Part shown: piece after piece, positions 26,708 through 35,452 of the stretch
Position numbering within the stretch: the stretch's first letter is position 1
Layout of the letters: every line of letters starts with the position of its first letter
Made by a program: the position numbers and the translations under genes
Source of the DNA: JASHPR01 sp963808705
Lineage (GTDB): Bacteria > Actinomycetota > Actinomycetes > Streptosporangiales > Streptosporangiaceae
Direction of reading: 5' to 3'
Length of the DNA: 64,000 nucleotides
Assembly (NCBI GenBank): GCA_963808705.1
Contig: CAWEHB010000004.1
Span: forward strand, 1-64,000
Notes under the pieces: generated by a model
What the model saw: only the letters and a program-made list of their open reading frames with translations
Database searches by the model: none
What the model was told of the DNA's origin: nothing

Positions 26708-26897
26708 ACATTTGCCGGGCCGGAACCAGATAGGTACCGGGAGCGTCTGAGAGATGGCTGAGAAGAACCTTAGACTTGTGAACGTGACTGCCTTATCGCC
26801 CTGCCGGGCGGCGAAGCGGCCCGCTCAGGGGGAGGTTGGCTGCCGTGTTCAGGGGTTTGCCCGCATCATCTGGCGGCTCTGACTACTCTGGTCCCTC

Positions 26898-28811
26898 GTG
26901 ATCCGGAGTTCGACCCATATGTCCGAGATGACTGACAGCAGCGGGCCGGAGCGGACCGAGCCTGTCACCGGTGGTGCCGTGCAGGCCACCGATGGCGCAG
27001 CGAAGGCTCGTGCCCCGCGCCCGCCGGACCGCAGGCATCAGCGGCGCTGGGTGCCGGTCAGCGCGGGCATCGTCGCGTTCCTGCTCGGCCTGGCCTACAT
27101 CCTCGAGGGCTTCCGGACCCGGGTCATTTACAGCCATCTCAAGCACCCGCTGCACCGGCTGACCGAGATCGCGCCCGGCGTGCTGGCGATCCTGCCCCGG
27201 GTCGCCGACGTCATCATCGGCCTGCTGCTGCTCATGCTCTCGCACGGCCTGCGCAGGCGGAAGCGGCGGGCGTGGGAGGGAGTGATGCTGCTGCTGGCCT
27301 TCAGCGTGGTGACGCACGCCGTGCTGCCCGGCCGGCACATCGTCCCCGCCGCCATCACGGTGGCGCTGCTGGCCGTCCTGTGGTTCTACCGGAAGGAGTT
27401 CTACGCGGTCGGCGATCCCAGGACCCGGTGGCGCGCGCTGTGGGCGCTCATCGGCCTCGCGGTCGCCGACGTGGTCATCGGCCTCGCCTTTATCTCGGTC
27501 ACCAAGGGCCTCGAGGCGGATTACCCGCTGGGGCAGCGGCTGCAGTCCGTGATCTACGGCCTGCTCGGCTTTGCCGGCCCGGTCAATTTCACCTCGGAAA
27601 CCCGCGGCGACGTCTTCTCCTTCCTGATGGGGGGACTCGGGCTGTTCACCCTGATCGTCGTCCTCTACCTGTTCCTGCGCCCGGCTAAGCGCGTGGACAG
27701 GCTCAGTGACCAGGACGCGACCCGGATCAGGGACCTGCTCGCCAGGCAGGGGGAACGCGACTCGCTCGGCTATTTCACGCTGCGCACGGACAAGAGCATC
27801 ATCTGGTCGGCCACGGGCAAGTCGTGCATCGGCTACCGGGTGCTGTCCGGGGTCATGCTGGCCAGCGGCGACCCCCTCGGCGATCCCGACGCCTGGCCCG
27901 GGGCGATGCACGCGTTCCTCGACGAGGCGGACCGGCACGCCTGGGTTCCGGCCGTGCTCGGCTGCAGCGAGCTCGGAGCGGAGACCTGGTGCCGCGAGGG
28001 GGGCGGCGGGCTGACCGCGCTGGAACTCGGCGACGAGGCGATTGTCAACGTGGCCGAATTCACCCTGCAGGGCAAGCCCATGAAGAACGTCCGGCAGATG
28101 GTGACCAGGGTGTGCCGGAACGGCTATGTCGCCGAGATCCGCCGGTCGGGCGACATTCCGCGCGCGGAGATAAACCGGATGATCAGGCAGGCCGACTCCT
28201 GGCGCGGCAGCCCGACCGAGCGGGGCTTCTCGATGGCGCTCGGCCGCGTCGGGGCCCCCGGCGACGACGACTGCGTGATCGCCACGGCCACCAAGGACGG
28301 AGTGCTCTGCGCGATCCTGCACTTCGTGCCCTGGGGACCCGACGGGCTGTCGCTCGACCTGATGCGCCGGGACCGCTCGGCGCAGCCGGGGCTGAACGAC
28401 TTCCTCATCGTCGAGACCATCAAGACCGCGCCCGACCTCGGCATCAAGCGCATCTCGCTGAACTTCGCCATGTTCCGGGCCGCTCTCGAGCGGGGCGAGC
28501 GGATCGGCGCCGGGCCGGTGCTGCGCGCCTGGCGCGGCATCCTGCTGTTTGCCTCGCGGTGGTTCCAGATCGAGTCGCTGTACAAGTTCAACGCGAAGTT
28601 CTGCCCGGAATGGGTGCCCAGGTTCTTCGTCTACACCGGCACCAGGGACGTCCCGAGGATCGGCTTGGCCGCGATGGAGGCCGAGGCCTTCCTCGTCTGG
28701 CCCACCCCGGAGGTGCGCCGGATGGCCCGCCGGACGGCGCACCGGCTCGGGCTCGGCAAGGTCCGCCGCCGTCTGCAGGCCGCGCGCCGGGGCTCTAGCG
28801 CCGCCGCGTAG
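26898..28811 (+). CDS. MprF-like phosphatidylglycerol lysyltransferase-domain membrane protein (DUF2156)
   Basis: This is a 637-residue protein starting at GTG 26898. An N-terminal membrane part has five or six helices (for example SAGIVAFLLGLAYILEG, VIIGLLLLMLSHGL, ALIGLAVADVVIGLAF and LFTLIVVLYLFL). A C-terminal GNAT-like DUF2156 domain (about 280-600) begins at DATRIRDLLARQGERDSLGYF and has GYRVLSGVMLASGDPLGD and KRISLNFAMFRAALERGER. In MprF/LysX proteins this domain transfers lysine or alanine from tRNA to phosphatidylglycerol, giving resistance to cationic peptides. The amino acid used here cannot be read. Its place between folE and folP is odd functionally and probably only positional. 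Confidence 0.82.
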   Translation: MIRSSTHMSEMTDSSGPERTEPVTGGAVQATDGAAKARAPRPPDRRHQRRWVPVSAGIVAFLLGLAYILEGFRTRVIYSHLKHPLHRLTEIAPGVLAILPRVADVIIGLLLLMLSHGLRRRKRRAWEGVMLLLAFSVVTHAVLPGRHIVPAAITVALLAVLWFYRKEFYAVGDPRTRWRALWALIGLAVADVVIGLAFISVTKGLEADYPLGQRLQSVIYGLLGFAGPVNFTSETRGDVFSFLMGGLGLFTLIVVLYLFLRPAKRVDRLSDQDATRIRDLLARQGERDSLGYFTLRTDKSIIWSATGKSCIGYRVLSGVMLASGDPLGDPDAWPGAMHAFLDEADRHAWVPAVLGCSELGAETWCREGGGGLTALELGDEAIVNVAEFTLQGKPMKNVRQMVTRVCRNGYVAEIRRSGDIPRAEINRMIRQADSWRGSPTERGFSMALGRVGAPGDDDCVIATATKDGVLCAILHFVPWGPDGLSLDLMRRDRSAQPGLNDFLIVETIKTAPDLGIKRISLNFAMFRAALERGERIGAGPVLRAWRGILLFASRWFQIESLYKFNAKFCPEWVPRFFVYTGTRDVPRIGLAAMEAEAFLVWPTPEVRRMARRTAHRLGLGKVRRRLQAARRGSSAAA

Positions 28812-28828
28812 CCAATAGATTTGCCTCC

Positions 28829-29731
28829 ATGGCTAGAGAGGCGCGTACGCAGGCTGTGGCCGGGCGGGCGCATCCGGCGGGCCTGCCCGCGCCGCGCCGC
28901 TGCCTGGTCATGGGCGTCGTCAACGTGACCCCGGACTCGTTCTCCGACGGCGGGGCCTGGCTGGAGCCGGCCGCGGCCGTGGCCCACGGCCTGCAACTCG
29001 TCGCCGAGGGAGCGGACATCGTCGACGTCGGAGGGGAGTCGACCCGCCCGGGAGCGGCGCGGGCGGACGAGGCCGAGGAACTGCGCCGGATCGCCCCGGT
29101 GGTCTCCGAACTCGCCGCCGCCGGGGTCCTGGTCAGCGTGGACACCATGCGGCCGGCGGTGGCCGAGTTCGCGCTCGGCGCCGGGGCCCGGCTGGTCAAC
29201 GACATCAGCGGCGGGCGGGCCGATCCTCGGCTGCCCCGGCTGGTGGCCGAGGCTCGCGTCCCGTATGTCGTCGCGCACTGGCGCGGGCACAGCCGCGACA
29301 TGCAGGACCGGGCGGTCTATGACGACGTGGTGCGCGAGGTCCGCGACGAGCTCGGCCGGCAGGTCGACGCGGTCGTCGCGGCCGGAGTCGACCCATCGAT
29401 GATCATCGTGGATCCCGCGCTCGGCTTCGCCAAGCTGGCCGGGCACAACTGGTCGTTGCTGGCCAGGCTCGGCGAGATCTCCCGCCTCGGCGGGCCGCCG
29501 TTCCCGGTCCTGGTCGGCGCGTCCCGGAAGAGCTTCCTGGGACGGCTGCTCCCGGACACCGAGGGCGAGCCGCGCCCGGTCGCAGAGCGCGACGACGCCA
29601 CGGTGGCCGTGTCCGCCCTGGCCGCGGCGGCCGGGGCGTGGTGCGTCCGGGTGCACGCCGTCGCGGCCAACGCGGACGCCGTGCGGGTCGCGGCACGATG
29701 GCGCGATGCCCGCGGGCCGGAAGCGGGGTGA
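28829..29731 (+). CDS. folP: Dihydropteroate synthase
   Basis: This is a 300-residue TIM-barrel enzyme that joins p-aminobenzoate to hydroxymethyl-dihydropterin diphosphate; it is the sulphonamide target. Signatures are MGVVNVTPDSFSDGG, DIVDVGGESTRPGA, VNDISGG and GASRKSFLGRLL. These are all the pterin- and phosphate-binding segments expected of an active FolP1. It starts at ATG 28829 and overlaps folB by GTGA. Confidence 0.94.
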   Translation: MAREARTQAVAGRAHPAGLPAPRRCLVMGVVNVTPDSFSDGGAWLEPAAAVAHGLQLVAEGADIVDVGGESTRPGAARADEAEELRRIAPVVSELAAAGVLVSVDTMRPAVAEFALGAGARLVNDISGGRADPRLPRLVAEARVPYVVAHWRGHSRDMQDRAVYDDVVREVRDELGRQVDAVVAAGVDPSMIIVDPALGFAKLAGHNWSLLARLGEISRLGGPPFPVLVGASRKSFLGRLLPDTEGEPRPVAERDDATVAVSALAAAAGAWCVRVHAVAANADAVRVAARWRDARGPEAG

Positions 29732-30114
29732 CCGGGCTGACCGGGCTGACCACCGACCGGATCTCGCTGATCGGGCTGCGCGCGTTCGGGCGCCACGGCG
29801 TCCTCGATCACGAGCGACGCGACGGCCAGGAATTCGTGGTGGACGCGGTGCTCTGGCTGGACACCAGGCCCGCGGCCGCAGCCGACGACCTGGCCCTGAC
29901 CGTCGACTACGCGGCGGTGGCCAGCCGGCTCGCGGCCGTCGTCTCCGGCGAGCCGGTCGCGCTGATCGAGACGCTGGCCGACCGGCTCGCCGTGGCGTGC
30001 CTGTCCGCCCACCCGGCCGTGCGCGACGTGGAGATCACCGTGCACAAGCCCTACGCGCCGCTGATCCAGTCGCTGCGGGACGTGACCGTCACCATCCGCC
30101 GGAGCCGTGCATGA
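29728..30114 (+). CDS. folB: Dihydroneopterin aldolase
   Basis: This is a 128-residue enzyme that converts dihydroneopterin to hydroxymethyl-dihydropterin. The start GTG 29728 overlaps the folP stop (GTGA). Motifs are ISLIGLRAFGRHGVLDHER, GQEFVVDAVL, LTVDYAAVA and the catalytic-Lys region VEITVHKPYAPL. The first residues (VTGLTGLTTD) contain a small repeat. It overlaps folK by ATGA. Confidence 0.92.
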   Translation: MTGLTGLTTDRISLIGLRAFGRHGVLDHERRDGQEFVVDAVLWLDTRPAAAADDLALTVDYAAVASRLAAVVSGEPVALIETLADRLAVACLSAHPAVRDVEITVHKPYAPLIQSLRDVTVTIRRSRA

Positions 30115-30632
30115 CGCCACGCAGCACGGTCGTGCTGGCTCTCGGCAGCAACCTCGGCGACCGGCTGGCCAACCTGCAGGGCGCCGTCGATGCCCTGTGC
30201 GCCGAGCCCGGCCTCGACGATGTCGCGGTCTCGCCGGTCTACGAGACCGCGCCCGTCGGCGGGCCGGCCCAGCCGGACTACCTGAACGCCGTGCTCGTCG
30301 CCGGGACGTCGCTGCCGCCCCGCGCCGTCCTGGCCCGCGGCCGGGCGGCGGAGGCCGCGCTAGGGCGGGTGCGCGGGCCGCGGTGGGGAGCGCGCACCCT
30401 CGACGTCGATGTCATCGCCTACGGGGACGAGATCAGCGACGACCCGGAGCTCACGCTGCCGCACCCGCGCGCGCACGAGCGGGCTTTCGTGCTCGCTCCC
30501 TGGCACGACGTGGACCCCGGCGCGGTGATCCCCGGGCGGGGCCGGATAGCCGACCTGCTCGCCGGCCTGCCCGCCGGCGGCCTGAGGCTGTGCCGCGACG
30601 TCACGCTGCGGTCCCCGGGACCCCCATCATGA
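30111..30632 (+). CDS. folK: 2-amino-4-hydroxy-6-hydroxymethyldihydropteridine pyrophosphokinase
   Basis: This is a 173-residue enzyme that transfers pyrophosphate from ATP to hydroxymethyl-dihydropterin, making the FolP substrate. Motifs are LALGSNLGDRLANLQ, SPVYETAPVG, RWGARTLDVDVIAYG and LPHPRAHERAFVLAPW. The start ATG 30111 overlaps folB, and the stop overlaps the next gene by ATGA, so folP-folB-folK-DUF3180 are one tightly coupled unit. Confidence 0.94.
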   Translation: MTPRSTVVLALGSNLGDRLANLQGAVDALCAEPGLDDVAVSPVYETAPVGGPAQPDYLNAVLVAGTSLPPRAVLARGRAAEAALGRVRGPRWGARTLDVDVIAYGDEISDDPELTLPHPRAHERAFVLAPWHDVDPGAVIPGRGRIADLLAGLPAGGLRLCRDVTLRSPGPPS

Positions 30633-31114
30633 CGCCGACCCGGCCCTGGACGCTGGTGGCCGTCGCGGCCGCGTGCGCGGTCGCGGCGTGGCTGGTCGTC
30701 CGGGCGGCGTTCGCCGATCTGCCGACGCTGCCGTGGACCGCGGTGCCCGCCATGCTGCTGCTCGCCGCGGCGGAGGCGCTGAGCGGCCGGAACCTGCGGG
30801 CCAGGATCTCCGGCCGCCGGGGCGGGAAGCCGCTCGCGCCGATGGCCGTCGCCCGGATGGCCGCCCTGGCCAAGGCCAGTTCCCTGGGCGGCGCCGCGTT
30901 CGGCGGGCTCGCCGCCGGGTTCCTGGCCTATACCGCGGGCTTCCTCGGCATGACCGTCCCGAGGCACGACGCCATCGACGCGGCCGCCACGGTCGTGGCC
31001 GCCGCCATCCTGGTCGCGGCCGCTCTCTACCTGGAGCACTGCTGCCGGGCGCCTCGGGGCCGGGACGACGACGATGGCCCGCCGAGCCGGAACGGCAGCG
31101 GCCCGCGATCCTGA
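30629..31114 (+). CDS. DUF3180 membrane protein
   Basis: This is a 161-residue protein starting at ATG 30629, overlapping folK. It has four predicted transmembrane helices (about 9-27, 35-49, 84-104 and 117-133), with a basic loop RARISGRRGGKPLAP and an acidic/polar tail. This matches the DUF3180 family that follows folK in actinobacteria (Rv3605c-like). No enzymatic motif is seen; the function is unknown. A 97-bp gap separates it from the next gene. Confidence 0.85.
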   Translation: MTPTRPWTLVAVAAACAVAAWLVVRAAFADLPTLPWTAVPAMLLLAAAEALSGRNLRARISGRRGGKPLAPMAVARMAALAKASSLGGAAFGGLAAGFLAYTAGFLGMTVPRHDAIDAAATVVAAAILVAAALYLEHCCRAPRGRDDDDGPPSRNGSGPRS

Positions 31115-31211
31115 CCGGGACGCGCCCCGGTCACCGGGCAGCCTCTCGCTGCTCTGGCCACTCGAATATCCTGATCGTCGCTGTCCGGTACCCAGCGAGG
31201 ACTGGAACTTG

Positions 31212-32111
31212 ATGAACCCCGAGAACCCGAGCGCCCACCCGGCCATGCTCCGGGTGGGCGTCGTGGGCGTCGGCCGGGTGGGCAGCGCCCTCGCGGCCGC
31301 GCTGGGCCGCGCGGGTCATGAGATCGTCGCGGTGTCCGCGGTGTCCGACACCTCGGTCCGGCGGGCGCGGCGGAACCTGCCCGGGGTCGCGATCAGGCCG
31401 CCGCCCGAGGTGGTCGCCGCGGCCGACCTGGTCCTGCTGACCGTTCCCGACGACGTGCTGCCCGGCCTGGTGACCGGGCTGGCCGCGACCGGGGCCGCCC
31501 TGGAAGGCCGCCTGGTCGCGCACGCCAGCGGCCGCCACGGCCTGGCCGTGCTCGACCCGGCGGTCCGGGCCGGCGCGCTGCCGCTCGCCCTGCACCCGGT
31601 CATGACCTTCACCGGCCGTCCCGACGACATCGACCGGCTGGCCGGGATCAGCTTCGGGGTCACCGCCCCCGACTCGCTCCGGCTGGCCGCCGAGGCGCTG
31701 GTGGTGGAGATGGGCGGCGAGCCCGTGTTCATCGCCGAGGAGCGGCGGAACCTCTACCACGCGGCGCTCGCCAGCGCCGCCAACCACCTGGTCACCCTGG
31801 TGGCGCAGGCCGCCGACCTGCTGCGGGAGGCGGGCGTGGACGAGCCAGCGCGGATGCTCGGCCCGCTGCTGCAGGCCGCGCTCGACAACGCGCTGGACCT
31901 CGGCGACGCCGCCCTGACCGGCCCGGTCGCGCGCGGCGACGCGGACACCGTCGCCAGCCACGTCGGCGCGCTGCGGGCCGCGGCGCCGGAGGCGCTGCCC
32001 GCCTACCTGGCCCTGGCCCGGCTGACCGCGGACCGGGCGCTCGCCGCGGGTACCCTGTCCGCGCCCGACGCGCAGCGGCTGCTCGGCGTGCTCGGCGGAG
32101 CGCCGCAGTGA
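31212..32111 (+). CDS. Rossmann-fold DUF2520 dehydrogenase-like protein
   Basis: This is a 299-residue protein with an N-terminal NAD(P)-binding site (VGVVGVGRVGSALAAALGRAG). A DUF2520 C-terminal helical domain contains NLYHAALASAANHLVTLV. It resembles pyrroline-5-carboxylate or ketopantoate reductases, and its placement directly before panC suggests a link to pantothenate synthesis. The match corresponds to the Rv3603c position. ATG 31212 gives MNPENPSAHPAMLRVG. Its stop overlaps panC by GTGA. The specific reaction is not known. Confidence 0.82.
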   Translation: MNPENPSAHPAMLRVGVVGVGRVGSALAAALGRAGHEIVAVSAVSDTSVRRARRNLPGVAIRPPPEVVAAADLVLLTVPDDVLPGLVTGLAATGAALEGRLVAHASGRHGLAVLDPAVRAGALPLALHPVMTFTGRPDDIDRLAGISFGVTAPDSLRLAAEALVVEMGGEPVFIAEERRNLYHAALASAANHLVTLVAQAADLLREAGVDEPARMLGPLLQAALDNALDLGDAALTGPVARGDADTVASHVGALRAAAPEALPAYLALARLTADRALAAGTLSAPDAQRLLGVLGGAPQ

Positions 32112-32980
32112 CCCCCGTGCTGGCCCGGACCAGGACCGAGTTCGCCGCCGCTCGCGCCGGGCTGACCGGAGGGCCGGTGGTGCTGGTCCCGACCATGGGA
32201 GCACTGCACGAGGGGCACCGGGCCCTGCTCCGGCGGGCGCGAGAGATCGCCGCCCCGAACGGGAACGTCGTGGTGTCGGTGTTCGTGAACCCGCTCCAGT
32301 TCGGGGCCGGCGAGGACTTCAGCACCTACCCGCGGACCCTCGACCGGGACCTGGCCGTCTGCGCCGAGGAGGGCGCGGCCGTGGTGTTCGCCCCGGACCG
32401 CGAGCAGATGTATCCGGCGCCGCCGCTGATCAAGGTCGATCCCGGCCCGGTGGGGCAGCTGCTGGAGGGCAGTTCCCGGCCCGGGTTCTTCGGCGGCGTG
32501 CTCACGGTGGTGCTGAAGCTCTTCCAGCTGGTCCGGCCCGACGCGGCGGTCTTCGGCCAGAAGGACGCGCAGCAGCTCGCGCTCGTCCGGCAGATGACCG
32601 CCGACCTCGACCTCGGCGTGGAGATCGCCGCGGTGCCGATCGTGCGAGACCCGGACGGGCTCGCCATCTCCAGCCGGAACGCCTACCTCTCGGGCGCCGA
32701 GCGGACGACGGCGCTGGCCCTGTCGCGCGGGCTGGCGGCCGGGACCGCGGCCGCGACGGCCGGGCCGGCCGCCGTGCTGGCCGCGGCGCGCGCCGTGCTC
32801 GACCGCGCCGCCGGCGACGACCCGCCGCTCGCGCTCGACTACCTGGCCCTGGTGGACCCGGTCCACTTCACCGCGATCGGCGACGGCTACCGCGGCCAGG
32901 TGCTGCTCCTGGTCGCGGCCCAGGCCGGTACGACCAGGCTGATCGACAACGCGCGGGTAGGGCTGGGCGGCGAGCCCTGA
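32108..32980 (+). CDS. panC: Pantothenate synthetase
   Basis: This is a 290-residue ligase that joins pantoate and beta-alanine with ATP. Motifs are VPTMGALHEGHRALL (HIGH-type), VFVNPLQFGAGEDF, FGQKDAQQLALVRQM and ISSRNAYLS. Start GTG 32108 overlaps the previous stop. In mycobacteria panD, which makes the beta-alanine, follows panC; here coaX follows directly after 21 nt, so panD is absent from this locus. Confidence 0.94.
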   Translation: MTPVLARTRTEFAAARAGLTGGPVVLVPTMGALHEGHRALLRRAREIAAPNGNVVVSVFVNPLQFGAGEDFSTYPRTLDRDLAVCAEEGAAVVFAPDREQMYPAPPLIKVDPGPVGQLLEGSSRPGFFGGVLTVVLKLFQLVRPDAAVFGQKDAQQLALVRQMTADLDLGVEIAAVPIVRDPDGLAISSRNAYLSGAERTTALALSRGLAAGTAAATAGPAAVLAAARAVLDRAAGDDPPLALDYLALVDPVHFTAIGDGYRGQVLLLVAAQAGTTRLIDNARVGLGGEP

Positions 32981-33001
32981 TCCGCGGGCGGAGGGAGCCT
33001 C

Positions 33002-33793
33002 ATGCTGCTGACGATCGACGTCGGGAACACCAACACCGTGCTCGGCGTATTCTCCGGCGACCAGGTGATCGAGCACTGGCGCATTGCCACCGATCCGGTC
33101 CGCACGGCCGACGAGCTCGCGGTGGTCCTGCAGGGCCTGCTCGGCCAGAGCGCCGTGGTCAAGGATGCCGACATCGCCGGCATCGCGCTCTGCTCGACCG
33201 TCCCGTCGGTGCTGCACGAGATGCGGGAGATGTTCCAGCGCTACCACCCGGACGTGCCCGCGGTGATCGTGGAGCCGGGCGTCCGGACCGGGGTCCCGGT
33301 GCGGACGGACAACCCGAAGGAAGTCGGCAGCGACCGGATCATGAACGCGCTGGCCGCCGTGCACCTCTACGGCGGCCCCGCGCTCGTCGTCGACTTCGGC
33401 ACCTCGACGAACTTCGACGCGGTCAGCGAGAAGGGCGAGTTCGTCGGCGGCGCGCTCGCCCCCGGCATCGAGATCTCGGTCGACGCGCTGTCCCGGCGGG
33501 CGGCCCAGCTGCTCAAGGTGGAGCTGACCCGCCCGAGCCGGGTGATCGGCAAGAACACCGTGGAGTCGCTGCAGTCGGGGATCATCTTCGGGTTCGCGGG
33601 CCAGGTCGAGGGCCTGGCCAGACGGATCGCGGACGAGCTGGCCCCCGGCGACCCGGACTCGGTGACGGTCATCGCCACCGGCGGGCTGGCGCCGCTGGTC
33701 ATCGACGAGGTAAGCGTGATCGACGCCTACGAGCCCTGGCTGACCCTGACCGGCCTGCGGCTGGTCTACGAGCGCAATACCACCCCCGATTAA
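33002..33793 (+). CDS. coaX: Type III pantothenate kinase
   Basis: This is a 263-residue enzyme that phosphorylates pantothenate, the first step from pantothenate to CoA. The acetate-kinase-like fold shows DVGNTNTVLGVFSGD, GVPVRTDNPKEVGSDRI, VVDFGTSTNFD and GGALAPGIEIS. The ATP-binding Gly/Asp motifs are complete. It sits directly behind panC, and is followed by a 28-codon ORF and lysS. Confidence 0.94.
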   Translation: MLLTIDVGNTNTVLGVFSGDQVIEHWRIATDPVRTADELAVVLQGLLGQSAVVKDADIAGIALCSTVPSVLHEMREMFQRYHPDVPAVIVEPGVRTGVPVRTDNPKEVGSDRIMNALAAVHLYGGPALVVDFGTSTNFDAVSEKGEFVGGALAPGIEISVDALSRRAAQLLKVELTRPSRVIGKNTVESLQSGIIFGFAGQVEGLARRIADELAPGDPDSVTVIATGGLAPLVIDEVSVIDAYEPWLTLTGLRLVYERNTTPD

Positions 33794-33820
33794 CGGGCCG
33801 GCGCGATCAAGGGGGACTCG

Positions 33821-33907
33821 ATGGCAGCCCTGCATGACGATTGGGCCAGGTCCTGGCCGGCGGCCAGGGAGGAAACCCCGGTGCCTAAGCCCGCGCCGGG
33901 CCGGTAA
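33821..33907 (+). CDS. 28-residue small ORF upstream of lysS
   Basis: ATG 33821 follows AAGGGGGA by about 5 nt and encodes a short, polar, Trp- and Pro-containing peptide beginning MAALHDDWARSWPAAREE and ending at TAA 33907, 10 nt before the lysS GTG. Its position matches the very short Rv3599c that lies between coaX and lysS in M. tuberculosis. The strong ribosome-binding site and tight spacing favour real translation. The function is unknown; a leader-type role for lysS is possible. Confidence 0.6.
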   Translation: MAALHDDWARSWPAAREETPVPKPAPGR

Positions 33908-33917
33908 TCTCTGGCAG

Positions 33918-35408
33918 GTGACGGACGACGATCAAGGGCACGTGCCCGAGCAGATGCAGGTGCGCCTGGCCAAGCTCGACCGCATGCGGGCTACCGGAGT
34001 GGACCCGTATCCCGTTGGCTTCCCCCGCACCGCCACGATCGCCGAGATCCGCGCGAAATACCCCGACCTGGAACCGGACACCGCGACCGGCCAGCGGGTC
34101 GGCGTCGCCGGCCGGGTCATGCTCTCCCGCGTCGGGGGCAAGCTGTGCTTCGCCGCGATCAGGGACGGCACCGGCGACATCCAGGTCATGATCTCGCTGG
34201 ACCGGGTGGGCGAGCAGGCCCTCGCGGCCTGGAAGCGCGACGTGGACCTGGGCGATCACGTCGGGGTCGAGGGCGAGGTGATCACCTCGCGCAGCGGGGA
34301 GCTCTCGGTGCTCGCGGACTCCTTCGCGATCACCGCCAAGGCGCTGCGGCCGCTGCCGGAGAAGTACGCCGGCCTGAGCGACCCGCAGGCGCGGGTACGG
34401 CAGCGCTACGTCGACCTGATCATCAACCCGGACGCGCGCCGGATGGCGGAGCTGCGCGCGGCCGTCACCAGGTCGCTGCGGGAGGACCTGCACGCGCGCG
34501 GCTTTCTCGAGGCCGAGACGCCCGCGCTGCAGGTCCTGCACGGCGGGGCGAACGCCCGCCCGTTCAGCACCCACAGCAACGCGTACAACATCGAGCTGTA
34601 CCTGCGGATCGCCCTGGAGCTCTACCTGAAGCGGCTGGTGGTCGGGGGCATCGAGAAGGTCTACGAGATCGGCCGGATCTTCCGCAACGAGGGGGCGGAC
34701 GGGACCCACAACCCCGAGTTCACCATGCTGGAGGCCTACGAGGCCTACGGCGACTACACCACCATCGGAACGCTCACCCGGGAGCTGATCCAGGCCGCGG
34801 CGCGGGCCGCGCTCGGCAGCACCGTCGTGCGCCGGCCCGACGGCTCCGAGCACGACATCGGCGGCGAGTGGCCATCGGTGGGGGTGCACGAGGCGATCTC
34901 GGCGGCGCTGGGCGAAGAGGTCACCCCGGACACCAGCGAGCAGCGGCTGCGCCAGCTGTCGGCGCAGGCAGGCATCCACCTGGAGCCGAAGTGGAACCGC
35001 GGCCAGGTCGTGCTCGAGCTCTACGAGCACCTCGTTGAGGCGACCACGGTCGCGCCGACCTTCTACCGTGACTTCCCGGTCGAGGTCTCGCCGCTCACCA
35101 GGCAGCACCGGTCCGACCCCCGGCTCGCCGAGAGGTGGGACCTGGTCGCGTTCGGCGCCGAGATCGGCACCGGCTACTCCGAGCTCGTGGACCCGGTGGT
35201 GCAGCGCGAGCGGCTCACCGCGCAGTCCCTGCTGGCCGCGGGCGGCGACCCGGAGGCGATGCAGCTCGACGAGGACTTCCTGCGGGCGCTGGAGTACGGC
35301 ATGCCGCCGAGCGGCGGCATGGGCATGGGCACCGACCGGCTGCTGATCATGTTCACCGGGGCGAGCATCAGGGAGACCATCCTGTTCCCGCTGGTCAGAC
35401 CCGACTGA
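33918..35408 (+). CDS. lysS: Lysyl-tRNA synthetase, class II
   Basis: This is an enzyme of about 496 residues that charges tRNA-Lys. I take GTG 33918 (MTDDDQGHVPEQMQVRLAK). The N-terminal OB-fold anticodon domain (about 60-165) has VAGRVMLSRVGGKLCFAAIRD. Class II motif 2 is YEIGRIFRNEGADGTHNPEFTM, given here as YEIGRIFRNEG and HNPEFTM. Motif 3 is GGMGMGTDRLLIMFTG. It is not fused to an MprF-type domain, unlike LysX; a separate MprF-like gene lies 5 kb upstream. Confidence 0.94.
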   Translation: MTDDDQGHVPEQMQVRLAKLDRMRATGVDPYPVGFPRTATIAEIRAKYPDLEPDTATGQRVGVAGRVMLSRVGGKLCFAAIRDGTGDIQVMISLDRVGEQALAAWKRDVDLGDHVGVEGEVITSRSGELSVLADSFAITAKALRPLPEKYAGLSDPQARVRQRYVDLIINPDARRMAELRAAVTRSLREDLHARGFLEAETPALQVLHGGANARPFSTHSNAYNIELYLRIALELYLKRLVVGGIEKVYEIGRIFRNEGADGTHNPEFTMLEAYEAYGDYTTIGTLTRELIQAAARAALGSTVVRRPDGSEHDIGGEWPSVGVHEAISAALGEEVTPDTSEQRLRQLSAQAGIHLEPKWNRGQVVLELYEHLVEATTVAPTFYRDFPVEVSPLTRQHRSDPRLAERWDLVAFGAEIGTGYSELVDPVVQRERLTAQSLLAAGGDPEAMQLDEDFLRALEYGMPPSGGMGMGTDRLLIMFTGASIRETILFPLVRPD

Positions 35409-35448
35409 TCAGCGCCCGGGACCCTTGACCGGGCCCGGGCGCTGATCA
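35406..35448. terminator. Bidirectional terminator between lysS and the NlpC/P60 gene
   Basis: A perfect 15-bp inverted repeat (TGATCAGCGCCCGGG 35406-35420, CCCGGGCGCTGATCA 35434-35448) with a 13-nt loop starts inside the lysS stop codon and ends 4 nt before the convergent gene's stop. There is no T tract on either strand. Confidence 0.8.
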
Positions 35449-35452
35449 CTCC

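Noticed and set aside
26740..26790. CTGAGA-GATGG-CTGAGA sequence resembling part of a thiamine riboswitch
   Set aside because: The other conserved half of the TPP aptamer is absent and the downstream gene is unrelated to thiamine.
26754..26882. A 42-codon ORF before the MprF-like gene
   Set aside because: No convincing ribosome-binding site and no family resemblance; it could be a leader but the sequence does not support it.
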